Assembly: GCA_002294405.1 (NCBI GenBank)
Contig: DBFP01000035.1
Location: forward strand, 1 to 25,398
Direction: 5' to 3'
Source: Anaerolineales bacterium UBA877
Lineage (GTDB): Bacteria > Chloroflexota > Anaerolineae > Anaerolineales > Villigracilaceae
Length of the DNA stretch: 25,398 nucleotides
In this document: positions 15,085 through 22,678 of the stretch, piece by piece
Layout: the number at the start of each line of letters is the position of its first letter
How positions within the stretch are numbered: the first letter of the stretch is position 1
Program-made: the position numbers and the translations under genes
The notes under the pieces: generated by a model
The model's database searches: none
Told to the model about the DNA's origin: nothing
What the model saw: the letters and a program-made list of their open reading frames with translations, nothing else

Positions 15085-16305
15085 CTATCCTTTCTTCCCA
15101 ACCTCCCGGACTTTGACCGTCCCGGCGGAAATTTCCCATTGTTCAGAATTTTCAACGAAACCGGGGGAAAACAGGTTCATATCCGTGGTGGTCAGCATCG
15201 CCTGTTCGACCTTGTCCAGGTAAGCCAGCAAGTCGAGCTTGCGTTGGGTATCCAATTCAGCCATCACTTCGTCAAGCAACAGGACTGGCCACTGGCCGGT
15301 GCGGGCTTTCATCCATTCGATCTCAGCTAGTTTGAGCGCCAGCAGGGTTGTGCGCACTTGCCCGCGCGAACCAAAGTCGGAAAGGTCGATCCCGTTTGCC
15401 AGGAAGCTCAATTCATCCCTATGTGGACCAAGCACCGTCACTCCACGGCGGATCTCTTCGGAACGGAATTTTTTTAGCGCCAGGTCAAATCCCTGGCGGA
15501 TGTCTTCCTCACTGAAGCCGTTTCGCTTCACACTGGTTTTCAACGGCATGGCGATCTGCCCATCGGGAGGAGGCAATGGGTCATAGGCCGGTTGGTATAG
15601 GATCCGCAGTACTTCCGTACCGTTGGTCAGATCCCGGTGGATACGGGCAGCCAGTTTCTCGATTTCGTGCACCGCCTCGATGCGCCGTAAAATGATGTTC
15701 GCGCCAAAGCGAGTGATGGTCTCATCCCAAAAATCCAACTGGGATTTGTCACCCCCCTGGTCAGCCAGCTGTTTAAGTAGCGCGTTGCGTTGGGTCAATG
15801 CCTGCCCGTACTCTCGCAGCACATGGGCGTATCCCGGAACAGTCTGCGCCAGTGCTAGATTAAGGTACCTCCGGCGGTCTTCAGGTCCTCCCTCAAGGAT
15901 CTGGGTCATCTGGGGCACAACAATGACGGCGTTGAAGTGTCCGATCACTTCGGTTAAGGGACGCTTGATTCCGTCGAGCAAGATTTCCTTGCGCAGGCGC
16001 TGTCCGGTGGCACCCACCCCTTCGAGTACCAGCCTGACTTCCAATCTGTGTTTTGCCAGACCGCGCGTGTACTCGGCAACCAGTCGCCCCACCCCCAGGT
16101 CTTTCTTTGCTTCAAGGAAGTTGACCAGCTGCCGGTCGGCATGGGTCTGGAAGGAGGTGAACGCTGCCAGGAAATAGACAGCCTCCAGCACGCTGGTCTT
16201 ACCCTGGGCATTGCTCCCGGTCAGCAGCACAACCCGCCGAGGGACATCTACATCAAGGCGGGCAAAACTGCGAAAGTTGGAAAGGGATAGATGTGTCAGG
16301 AACAT
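15085..16305 (-). CDS. recF: DNA replication and repair protein RecF
   Basis: SMC-like ATPase that, with RecO and RecR, loads RecA at single-strand gaps. The 406-residue length is slightly long for RecF. The N-terminus LSLSNFRSFARLDVD is typical, followed by Walker A GSNAQGKTSVLEAVYFLAAF. The mid-protein reads GGPEDRRRYLNLALAQ. The signature FGSRGQVRTTLLALKLAE and Walker B PVLLLDEVMAELD close the ATPase. The usual dnaA/dnaN/gyrB neighbours are absent. Instead it sits between def (45 bases before) and the cupin gene (one base after). The start has only a weak GGAA. Confidence 0.95.
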   Translation of the reverse strand: MFLTHLSLSNFRSFARLDVDVPRRVVLLTGSNAQGKTSVLEAVYFLAAFTSFQTHADRQLVNFLEAKKDLGVGRLVAEYTRGLAKHRLEVRLVLEGVGATGQRLRKEILLDGIKRPLTEVIGHFNAVIVVPQMTQILEGGPEDRRRYLNLALAQTVPGYAHVLREYGQALTQRNALLKQLADQGGDKSQLDFWDETITRFGANIILRRIEAVHEIEKLAARIHRDLTNGTEVLRILYQPAYDPLPPPDGQIAMPLKTSVKRNGFSEEDIRQGFDLALKKFRSEEIRRGVTVLGPHRDELSFLANGIDLSDFGSRGQVRTTLLALKLAEIEWMKARTGQWPVLLLDEVMAELDTQRKLDLLAYLDKVEQAMLTTTDMNLFSPGFVENSEQWEISAGTVKVREVGKKG

Positions 16306-16350
16306 TTATTTTTCCGGGGTCAGATTCTACACTGCAGACAGGTTCTTATT

Positions 16351-16863
16351 TTATACATTATCAAGTACCGGTTCTTCCGGGGCAGGTTTCCAGACTTTCG
16401 CAGCCCGGTCGGTAAACACGACACCGTTCACATGATCGATCTCATGCTGGAATATGCGTGCCAGCCAACCTTTAGCCTTGATTTTCATGGGCTGCCCGCG
16501 GCGTGTCTGACCTTTAACGGTCAAGGCGATGGAACGCTCAACCTCCCCGTGCAAACCGGGGATGGACAGGCACCCTTCAATCCCCATTTCAGTCTCATCG
16601 GATGTTTCTTTAATTTCAGGGTTGACCACCACGTAAAGTTTCTTGGGCGCCTCATCCAATTCATCATCTTCAGGATATTCCACCACGATGAGTCGTCTGG
16701 ATATTCCCACCTGTGGAGCTGCCAGTCCTACCCCCGGGGCCTCGCGCATCGTCTCGATCATATCGTCGATCAAGGACTGCAGATCTGCATCGAAGCGGGT
16801 AATCGTCCTGGCTTTACGGCGCAGGATTGGATCGGGCAATGTTACGATATCACGAAGGGGCAT
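16351..16863 (-). CDS. def: Peptide deformylase
   Basis: Metalloenzyme removing the formyl group from new proteins at the ribosome exit. At 170 residues it is a normal size. All three motifs are intact: GVGLAAPQVG (motif I), EGCLSIPG (motif II, Cys ligand) and FQHEIDHVNGVVF (motif III, two His ligands and catalytic Glu). The insert around YPEDDELDEAPKK is acidic and slightly longer than in minimal enzymes. It has GGTGA close before the ATG and follows the cNMP/PH gene by 29 bases, so it is in the same operon. The usual fmt partner is not present in this window. Confidence 0.96.
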   Translation of the reverse strand: MPLRDIVTLPDPILRRKARTITRFDADLQSLIDDMIETMREAPGVGLAAPQVGISRRLIVVEYPEDDELDEAPKKLYVVVNPEIKETSDETEMGIEGCLSIPGLHGEVERSIALTVKGQTRRGQPMKIKAKGWLARIFQHEIDHVNGVVFTDRAAKVWKPAPEEPVLDNV

Positions 16864-16892
16864 GGTTCACCAGTAAAATGGAGATGGAGCGG

Positions 16893-18620
16893 CTATTTTA
16901 CATCATTCATTGGCAGGGTGTCTCCCGGTTTCTTATCCCCGGGGGCGTTTTCCTCGCGCCGCAGCTGTTGTTCGTTGTGGAAATATGCTGCAAACCAGTC
17001 AGCAGTGCGTTCACGCTCGGCTTTAATGGTCTCCTGTTCTTTCTTGGTGATTCGTTCCAGCCGCCGGCGTTCGATGTCTTCCTGGACCCCGGAGGGATTG
17101 AAAACATTTTCAAATGCCATCTCCTTGCCTCCCCCGATGGTGATGAACACTGTTCCATAATTGAAGATCAGTTCCAGGAGTCCCTTCCGCTTGTATTCAA
17201 TGGACAGGATGTTATCCAGGGAGGCAATATCATTGGTTACCTGTCCAAGGGGAGTTTTGTCTATATCCAGGATCTGGTCGGGTGTGACCTGGAAAATGTC
17301 GTTGCTCCAGTCCACATATTCATAGATCCCCCAAATCAGAGCCGCAAAGAACAGGAGAGCCCAAATTAAAGACAGCAAACCCGCATCTGCGGTAATAAAT
17401 GCGATCAGGCTGGCAGTGGGACTGATGATCTCATACACCAGGAATCCCAACAGGATAAACAGGATTACTCCGGGCTTCCAGGTCTGTTCAAGAAGCACCA
17501 AAATATGCTTTCGATAGGTGACCGTAGCCTGGTTTTCAAACCGCAGCCGGAAAAGATTGATCAATCCCCGTTGGTCCTCGTAGGGGTTTTTCCTTTCCTG
17601 CGGGACCGCCATGACTCCCTTGCGTTCATCTGGTTTTTTTTGCTCATCCAGCAGGCGCGTCCTCAGGGCAGCGTTTATTTCCTCCACTTCCATCTTGCGG
17701 GATGTGTCCTTGGATCGTTTCCAATACTGGTCGATCAATGCAGCCGCCTGGTACGGGTGTTCCACATTTTTCAATTTGAGAGTGCTCCCGACGATCGTGG
17801 AGATGAGCAGGTCCCCATAATCCATCATCCGCCCGGTGATGTCACTTTCAACATTGACGCGTTGAATCGCGGATAATGGTGCTTCCTGCCGGCTTTCATA
17901 AATGCCAATCACTTTTTCCACCCACACAACGCGCCGGTCTGTGACTAGGTAATAATCGTTCCCCCAGTCAATAAAGTTCCAAACCCCCCAGCCAGCTGCA
18001 CCCAGGCTCAAAAACAGACATACATACCAAAGCGCTCCCAAAATGGGAGACCCCAGTGAAAACCACCATGTCAGCACCATTCCAACGATCCCAACCCCCT
18101 CTAAAATTACCGGTCCCATCAATCCCTCCAGGAGAAGGATGGAATGTTTGCGTGCCATGAAGTGGACGACCTCATTTTCCTGGAGCCATTTGAAATGGAT
18201 CCGCCGTTCAAGGCGGTAACTATTTACTGCCACGGAAAAATTCGTCTTTAGACTCGGAATCTTTTTAGTAAGCAGTTGAAATTGGTCCCGCTTCAATACA
18301 AGCAGGGTTGTTTCTGAGGCTGCCATGATTGCTGCCGTCCATGGGTGACGTCGGACGAGCATATCTTCTTCCCCCAGGTGGTCCCCTGCGATGAATGTTC
18401 CCAATGGTTGCAAGTTCCCCGCCTGGATAAGGGTTACCTTCCCGCTCCATACCAGGTAGAGACTTTCTCCCTCCGTCCCTTGCTTTAAAATCTCCCTTCC
18501 GGCAGGGTAAGTTACCTCCTTTAACTCCTTTGCTACCTCATCGATCTGCTCATCGGTCAGGCCATAAAAGAGATGAATCCGGTTTAGAAACATTACCCGT
18601 TCGGAAATTTCTATGCTCAT
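16893..18620 (-). CDS. Cyclic-nucleotide-binding-fold membrane protein with two TM/PH-like units
   Basis: Unusual 575-residue protein. Residues about 12-125 are a cNMP-binding fold (FYGLTDEQIDEVAKEL, YPAGREILKQGTEGESLYLVWSG, FIAGDHLGEED). The position of the phosphate-binding Arg is Trp94 (RRHPWTAA), so normal cAMP/cGMP binding is doubtful. Two membrane helices follow (about 160-218), then a bacterial PH-like domain (NDYYLVTDRRVVWVEKV to YQAAALIDQYWKR). After a charged linker come two more helices (about 393-445) and a second PH-like unit beginning SNDIFQVTPDQILDID, then an Arg/Glu-rich tail. The repeated helix-pair/PH order suggests internal duplication. Function is unknown; a membrane sensor or scaffold is a guess. 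AGGAAGT precedes the ATG. It is the first gene of the def-recF operon. Confidence 0.85.
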   Translation of the reverse strand: MSIEISERVMFLNRIHLFYGLTDEQIDEVAKELKEVTYPAGREILKQGTEGESLYLVWSGKVTLIQAGNLQPLGTFIAGDHLGEEDMLVRRHPWTAAIMAASETTLLVLKRDQFQLLTKKIPSLKTNFSVAVNSYRLERRIHFKWLQENEVVHFMARKHSILLLEGLMGPVILEGVGIVGMVLTWWFSLGSPILGALWYVCLFLSLGAAGWGVWNFIDWGNDYYLVTDRRVVWVEKVIGIYESRQEAPLSAIQRVNVESDITGRMMDYGDLLISTIVGSTLKLKNVEHPYQAAALIDQYWKRSKDTSRKMEVEEINAALRTRLLDEQKKPDERKGVMAVPQERKNPYEDQRGLINLFRLRFENQATVTYRKHILVLLEQTWKPGVILFILLGFLVYEIISPTASLIAFITADAGLLSLIWALLFFAALIWGIYEYVDWSNDIFQVTPDQILDIDKTPLGQVTNDIASLDNILSIEYKRKGLLELIFNYGTVFITIGGGKEMAFENVFNPSGVQEDIERRRLERITKKEQETIKAERERTADWFAAYFHNEQQLRREENAPGDKKPGDTLPMNDVK

Positions 18621-18858
18621 ACTTCCTGGTTCTATTTTTTTTCCAGAATTTTCCAGATTTTAATACCCGAAATGGTACGAATTTGAAGGTTTTTCCAATC
18701 GCGTTACCCGGTAATTCTAGCACGAAACAGTCTCCCTGAAAGTCTAACAAATATGGTGATTCCCTCCGCATTTTTAGTGCCTGTGACTTATTTTAGCCAC
18801 AGGAGCGTTGAAAAAACCACAAGATTGTCTTTTCTCTCCGCATGGTAAAATCATTCCA
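18621..18858. promoter_or_regulatory. Divergent promoter region between cNMP/PH gene and flippase-like gene
   Basis: Minus strand: TGC-TAGAAT (18722-18714) is an extended -10 about 95 bases before the cNMP/PH start; the leader would be long. Plus strand: TGG-TAAAAT (18843-18851) with TTGTCT 15 bases upstream (18825-18830) ends seven bases before the ATG at 18859, so that gene should be leaderless. Between them CCTGTG...CACAGG (18780-18785 and 18798-18803) forms an inverted repeat that could be an operator. No gene is seen here. Confidence 0.5.
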
Positions 18859-19899
18859 ATGAAAAAATGGCAGTTCTGGGTCGGGGTCTTGATCAGTGCC
18901 TTTTTCTTGTGGTGGAGCCTGCACACGGTAAAATTGGACGATTTGTGGCAGGCGGTGATTCACGCCAATTACTGGTGGATCATACCCGGAGTGATGGTTT
19001 ATTTTGTTGCGGTTTGGGCCCGCGCCTGGCGCTGGCATTACCTTCTCAAGCCCATCAAGCCCATCCCCACACGCATCATGTTCCCCATCACCTGCATCGG
19101 ATATATGGGCAACAACATCTATCCGGCTCGCGCCGGGGAGGTGCTGCGTGCAGTGGTGCTCAAAAAAAGGGAGGCGGTACCCATCTCCGCTTCGCTGGCC
19201 ACCATCATCGTCGAACGAATCTTCGATGGCGTGGTCATGTTGGCTTTCGTGTTTTTCAACCTGACCCAATTGGTAGGTCTGGCAAAAGTGGTCATCCCCT
19301 TGGGAAAATGGCAGGTGACGATCTCGGATGTTGCCATCTGGGGCAGCGCGGCTTTCTTCGGCGCATTGCTGGTGTTCCTGCTGGCTTCCATGTTCCCCAA
19401 GATCACCGCGAGCATGGGTCAATGGTTCATCACCCGGATCCTTCCAATCCGCTTGCGCGAACAATCCTCCGGGATCATGCATCGCTTCCTGGATGGATTG
19501 GAATCGCTGCGCTCGCCGCTTAATATTTTGATGGTATTCCTCACCTCGGTGATCATCTGGCTCCTTGAGACGGTTAAATACTGGTTCGTAATGCATGCCT
19601 TCCCATTCGGGGTCAGTTTTTTTACACTTATGTTGATCAATGGTGTGGTTAATTTGGCGACCACCATCCCTGCCGCACCCGCATACCTCGGCACCTTCGA
19701 CGCACCGGCGATCGCCATTCTTACCGCAGGAGGCATCAATCAGGGCGTTGCCAGTGCGTATACATTCGTTCTCCACTTTGCCTTGTGGTTCCCGATCACC
19801 GTACTGGGGGCCTGGTACCTGGCGCGGGAGGGCATAAAATGGAGCGATTCGCTGAGGGCGGAAGCCAAAGAGTCATCCCCACCAGGGGAGCAGGTTTGA
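18859..19899 (+). CDS. Flippase-like integral membrane protein (LPG_synthase_TM / UPF0104)
   Basis: A 346-residue polytopic membrane protein with about eight hydrophobic helices. It matches the lysylphosphatidylglycerol-synthase transmembrane family: an opening helix (WVGVLISAFFLWWSLH), the family motif GYMGNNIYPARAGEVLRA, and SLATIIVERIFDGVVML. It lacks the soluble aminoacyl-transfer domain of MprF, so it is not an LPG synthase. Stand-alone members are linked to flipping lipids or lipid-linked sugars, but the cargo here is unknown. An ORF runs upstream to 18808; the ATG at 18859 gives the standard N-terminus and fits a leaderless promoter. The FAD oxidoreductase gene follows after 53 bases and may be co-transcribed. 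Confidence 0.88.
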   Translation: MKKWQFWVGVLISAFFLWWSLHTVKLDDLWQAVIHANYWWIIPGVMVYFVAVWARAWRWHYLLKPIKPIPTRIMFPITCIGYMGNNIYPARAGEVLRAVVLKKREAVPISASLATIIVERIFDGVVMLAFVFFNLTQLVGLAKVVIPLGKWQVTISDVAIWGSAAFFGALLVFLLASMFPKITASMGQWFITRILPIRLREQSSGIMHRFLDGLESLRSPLNILMVFLTSVIIWLLETVKYWFVMHAFPFGVSFFTLMLINGVVNLATTIPAAPAYLGTFDAPAIAILTAGGINQGVASAYTFVLHFALWFPITVLGAWYLAREGIKWSDSLRAEAKESSPPGEQV

Positions 19900-19952
19900 C
19901 CGGTTGCAGACTATATGATTTCTAAAAATTTAGTGGCATCTATAGGAGCAAC

Positions 19953-21242
19953 ATGAACATTGCCATCATCGGAGCGGGATTCAGCGGAATGGCAGCCGCA
20001 TACGATCTAATAAAAGCCGGGCACAATGTGACCATCTTCGAGGCTGCAGACAGCCCGGGAGGTCTGGCGGGAGGATTCAAGGAACCTGGTTGGGAATGGT
20101 CAGTGGAAAAGTTCTACCATCATTGGTTCGCCACCGATCGGCATATGCTGGGCCTGATCAAGGAGTTGGGCTGGGAAGACAAGGTCATTTTCCCGCGACC
20201 ATTAACTGTGATGTACTTTAATGACAAGTTCTATCCCTTCGATTCGATCGTCAAGGCGCTTCTCTTTCCAGGACTGGGATTCGGGGTTAATAAGATCCGA
20301 TTCGGTCTGGTAGGAGTATTCCTGCGGCTTACCAATAATTGGAAGGCACTTGAAAAGTTCACCGTGGATGAGTGGATGCGAAAATGGGCGGGGGACAGGG
20401 TGTATAAGTTGATGTGGGAGCCGTTGGTAATTGGAAAGTTCGGGGAGCGATATTATAAACAGGTCAACATGGCCTGGATGTGGGCGCGTCTCAAAGCCCG
20501 CACCACACGGCTGGGCACTTTCCAGGGTGGGTTCCAGAACTTCGCGGATTTATTTGCCAGTCGGCTGCGGGAGTTGGGGGTGGAGATCCGTTTTCAGACA
20601 CCTGTTGAACGGATCGAGCGCGAACATGGCGCGGGGTCAGTAACGGTGCGCAGCGTGAAGATCGAGAAGTTTGACAGAGTATTGGTCACACTGTCTCCCG
20701 AGGCGATGGTTCGCCTGGTGCCCTCTTTACCTGATGACTATCTGCAGGGGTTGAGGAAAATGAAATCGATGGGGGCGGTGGTGATCGTCCTGGCGCTCAG
20801 GCATCAATTGTCTGAAGAAGGCTATTATTGGTACAACCTGCCAAAATCAGCGGGATACCCCTTCCTGGCCTTGGTGGAGCATACCAATTACGTTCCAGCT
20901 GATAAATTTAACGGTGACCATATTGTCTACATGGGCGATTACCTGGAACCGGATCATGAATTCTTTCGCCTGAACCAGGACGAGATCCTTGAGCGCTTCC
21001 TGCCTGCCTTGAAGAAATTCAACCCGAGGTTTGAGCGGGATTGGGTGCGCAAATCCTGGCTGTTCCGCACGTCCTATGCCCAGCCAGTTCCTTTGTTGAA
21101 CCATTCAATCAATATCCCCTCCATCCAAACTCCTATAGACGGAATCTTTTTCGCATCGATGAGCCAGGTTTATCCATGGGATCGGGGTACCAATTTTGCG
21201 GTGGAGATCGGGAGAAAAGCCGCAAGGTTGATGCAAGAATAA
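19953..21242 (+). CDS. FAD-dependent amine-oxidase/protoporphyrinogen-oxidase-fold protein
   Basis: A 429-residue predicted flavoprotein. The N-terminus NIAIIGAGFSGMAAAYDL is a clear FAD-binding motif, followed by VTIFEAADSPGGLAGG and WSVEKFYHHWFATD. Later landmarks are RLGTFQGGFQNFADLFASRL, YWYNLPKSAGYPFLALVEHTNYV and the closing DGIFFASMSQVYPWDRGTNFAVEIGRKA cofactor loop (given in parts). These fit the NAD(P)-binding Rossmann/amino-oxidase group often found near lipid or polysaccharide genes in Chloroflexota. No heme pathway genes are near, so a protoporphyrinogen oxidase role is not supported. The ATG has AGGAG four bases upstream (19944-19948). It follows the flippase-like gene, suggesting a shared job in envelope lipid or isoprenoid chemistry; this is inference. 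Confidence 0.85.
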   Translation: MNIAIIGAGFSGMAAAYDLIKAGHNVTIFEAADSPGGLAGGFKEPGWEWSVEKFYHHWFATDRHMLGLIKELGWEDKVIFPRPLTVMYFNDKFYPFDSIVKALLFPGLGFGVNKIRFGLVGVFLRLTNNWKALEKFTVDEWMRKWAGDRVYKLMWEPLVIGKFGERYYKQVNMAWMWARLKARTTRLGTFQGGFQNFADLFASRLRELGVEIRFQTPVERIEREHGAGSVTVRSVKIEKFDRVLVTLSPEAMVRLVPSLPDDYLQGLRKMKSMGAVVIVLALRHQLSEEGYYWYNLPKSAGYPFLALVEHTNYVPADKFNGDHIVYMGDYLEPDHEFFRLNQDEILERFLPALKKFNPRFERDWVRKSWLFRTSYAQPVPLLNHSINIPSIQTPIDGIFFASMSQVYPWDRGTNFAVEIGRKAARLMQE

Positions 21243-21349
21243 AGGCATATTAATAATGTGTGCTGGAATCATTTTCCCCGGGAGGAGCGGTTTTGGGTGG
21301 CTGTCCCATCCATAAACATTCCCCGGTTTTTTCCCAAGCAATCATCGAT

Positions 21350-21355
21350 TACAAT
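21350..21355 (+). promoter_or_regulatory. -10-like element before histidine phosphatase gene
   Basis: TACAAT ends nine bases before the ATG at 21365. No Shine-Dalgarno is present, and the -35 region is a run of T (TTTTTT at 17 bp). It fits the leaderless pattern of four other genes in this window but is the weakest hexamer of the set. Confidence 0.4.
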
Positions 21356-21364
21356 TCCATATCC

Positions 21365-21997
21365 ATGCCTTCAGGAAAATTCATGCCAACCCTTCTCCTC
21401 ATCCGCCACGGGGATAACGATTATCTTAAAGCCAATCGATTGCCCGGACATCGCCCCGGCATTCACTTAAACCAGCACGGTCTCGAGCAGGCAGCCGAAC
21501 TCGCCCGTTCTTTATCCAAACTCCCCATCCAGGCGGTCTATTCCAGCCCGCTCGAACGTGCCGTCGAAACCGCTGAACCACTGGCACGATCCCTTCATCT
21601 TACAATCCAGCTCCGTCCTGGATTGATGGATCCAGAGGTAGGTCAATGGGAGGGACGTTCATGGAAAGTGCTGAGACGCACAAACCTGTGGAAAGTGATC
21701 CAGCAGACTCCGTCCCAATTCCAATTTCCCGGTGGTGAAACTTTCGTCCAGGTGCAGGAAAGGGTTGTAACTGCCCTTGATTCCATCGTCCGGTCACACG
21801 CGGAAGAATTGGTTGCCGTGTTCTTCCATGCTGATCCGATCATGCTGGCGGTGGCCCATTATATTGGCCTGCCTTTGGATGATTTTCAGCACCTGACTGC
21901 GTTTGCCGGCTCCGTATCGATCCTGAAATTTACTTCCTCAAGTGTAAAACTGCTGGCGCTCAATCTGTTTCCCCCATTTTCATTTCCAAAAATTTAA
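21365..21997 (+). CDS. Histidine phosphatase family protein (MSMEG_4193-like)
   Basis: Cytoplasmic phosphatase of the phosphoglycerate-mutase-like fold, 210 residues. The catalytic motif is LLIRHGDNDYLKANRLPG, where His accepts the phosphate. The motif AVYSSPLERAVETAEPLA carries the phosphate-binding Arg, and GLMDPEVGQWEG the acid region. The second catalytic His is in AVFFHADPIMLAVAHY, where most relatives have SHGDP. LPGHRPGIHLNQHG resembles the actinobacterial MSMEG_4193 subgroup. A long upstream extension of the ORF lacks family sequence. The ATG at 21365 fits the -10 above it, and ATG 21383 is also possible. The substrate is unknown. It is followed at once by an 8-bp hairpin. Confidence 0.9.
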   Translation: MPSGKFMPTLLLIRHGDNDYLKANRLPGHRPGIHLNQHGLEQAAELARSLSKLPIQAVYSSPLERAVETAEPLARSLHLTIQLRPGLMDPEVGQWEGRSWKVLRRTNLWKVIQQTPSQFQFPGGETFVQVQERVVTALDSIVRSHAEELVAVFFHADPIMLAVAHYIGLPLDDFQHLTAFAGSVSILKFTSSSVKLLALNLFPPFSFPKI

Positions 21998-22019
21998 GGA
22001 CGGATCCAGGCATCCGTCC
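21998..22019 (+). terminator. 8-bp GC-rich hairpin directly after the phosphatase stop
   Basis: GGACGGAT (21998-22005) pairs with ATCCGTCC (22012-22019) around CCAGGC. There is no T-run after it (CACATATAAAATTT), so it is either an inefficient terminator or an mRNA-stabilising stem. Confidence 0.5.
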
Positions 22020-22042
22020 CACATATAAAATTTCCATATATT

Positions 22043-22059
22043 CAGGAATAAAATTCCTG
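22043..22059. repeat. Short perfect stem-loop in convergent gap
   Basis: CAGGAAT (22043-22049) and ATTCCTG (22053-22059) flank a three-base loop. It lies between the phosphatase gene and the VOC gene. On the minus strand the following bases are AT-rich, so it may end the VOC transcript. Confidence 0.4.
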
Positions 22060-22124
22060 CCCTTGCCCTACGTCAATTAATTATTGGACTCGGGGTTCTT
22101 GCTTTTAATGAGCGAAATCATGTT

Positions 22125-22448
22125 TCAGGTGGGATCCTTGAACACTCCAAACCAGCCAATTCCCGGGATTTCTGTTGACGGGCGGACGATTGACCCGCCT
22201 AGTTTTACCACCTTTTTCAAGTCGGCATTGATATCATCGCTGGCGATATGGATGAGAATATCGCCGGGTTGAGTATCCTCCCCCAGTGGGGAAAATCCTC
22301 CTCCCGGTCCTTCAGAGGGTTCCCACAAGACATAATCCATCATCTCATCCCGCGTGGTCTTCCATCCAAACAGAGCTTCATAGAACTTCGCCGCCTTGGC
22401 AGAATCTGCCGCAGGGATTTCGATATGCACGACATTTCGCTTGTTCAC
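22125..22448 (-). CDS. VOC-family (glyoxalase/bleomycin-resistance-fold) protein with premature TGA
   Basis: A 107-residue vicinal-oxygen-chelate protein. It opens VVHIEIPAADSAKAAKFYEALFGWK, a typical VOC start with a His on the first strand. DYVLWEPSEGPGGGFSPLG and ILIHIASDDINADLKKVVKLGG follow, and it ends IGWFGVFKDPT. Relatives continue DPTGNxIxL for about 10-20 more residues. Here the next codon is TGA, but the frame goes on NMISLIKSKNPESNN to a TAA (22077-22079), as if GGA (Gly) had become TGA. The last strand and its usual metal ligand are lost unless the stop is read through. The start is GTG, supported by AAGGAG six bases upstream. It is a single-gene transcript with a strong promoter and an operator-like palindrome. 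The substrate is unknown. Confidence 0.82.
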   Translation of the reverse strand: MNKRNVVHIEIPAADSAKAAKFYEALFGWKTTRDEMMDYVLWEPSEGPGGGFSPLGEDTQPGDILIHIASDDINADLKKVVKLGGSIVRPSTEIPGIGWFGVFKDPT

Positions 22449-22454
22449 AGGTTT

Positions 22455-22534
22455 CTCCTTTCTTGGATGATTTTAATCAATATAGAACATATTTTCTATA
22501 CCCAGAAGTATATACCAAAATGGGGTAGTGTCAA
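22455..22534 (-). promoter_or_regulatory. Strong sigma70-type promoter with palindromic operator for VOC gene
   Basis: On the minus strand TTGACA (22534-22529), a 16-base spacer and TATACT (22512-22507) form the best promoter in the window. Just downstream, at the expected transcription start, TATAGAA (22481-22487) and TTCTATA (22494-22500) form a perfect 7-bp inverted repeat around six bases. This is the position where a repressor blocks transcription. AAGGAG (22460-22455) is the ribosome site. No regulator gene is adjacent. Confidence 0.75.
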
Positions 22535-22538
22535 GCGT

Positions 22539-22573
22539 ATAAAAAGCCCGGCCAGATCGCCGGGAGTAAATTT
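22539..22573 (-). terminator. Intrinsic terminator of the polysaccharide gene cluster
   Basis: CCCGGC (22547-22552) and GCCGGG (22559-22564) form a GC-rich stem around a six-base loop. On the minus strand it is followed by CTTTTTAT. The plus-strand side also has a TTTTT run (AGTAAATTTTTG), so it may work both ways. It lies about 115 bases past the last sugar transferase gene and just upstream of the VOC promoter. Confidence 0.8.
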
Positions 22574-22678
22574 TTGATCTTCCTAGATTCTAATTAGTGG
22601 GGTGGATCAATCCAACAGTGGCCACCTATTTGGTGATTAGTATAACAATCCTTAACAATCAGTTTCTTCTGACTTTTC

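Noticed and set aside
18793..19776. Long minus-strand open frame (327 codons) opposite the flippase-like gene
   Set aside because: The predicted product is His/Asp/Gly-rich low-quality sequence with no domain. The plus strand encodes a clear polytopic membrane protein, so this is an antisense shadow.
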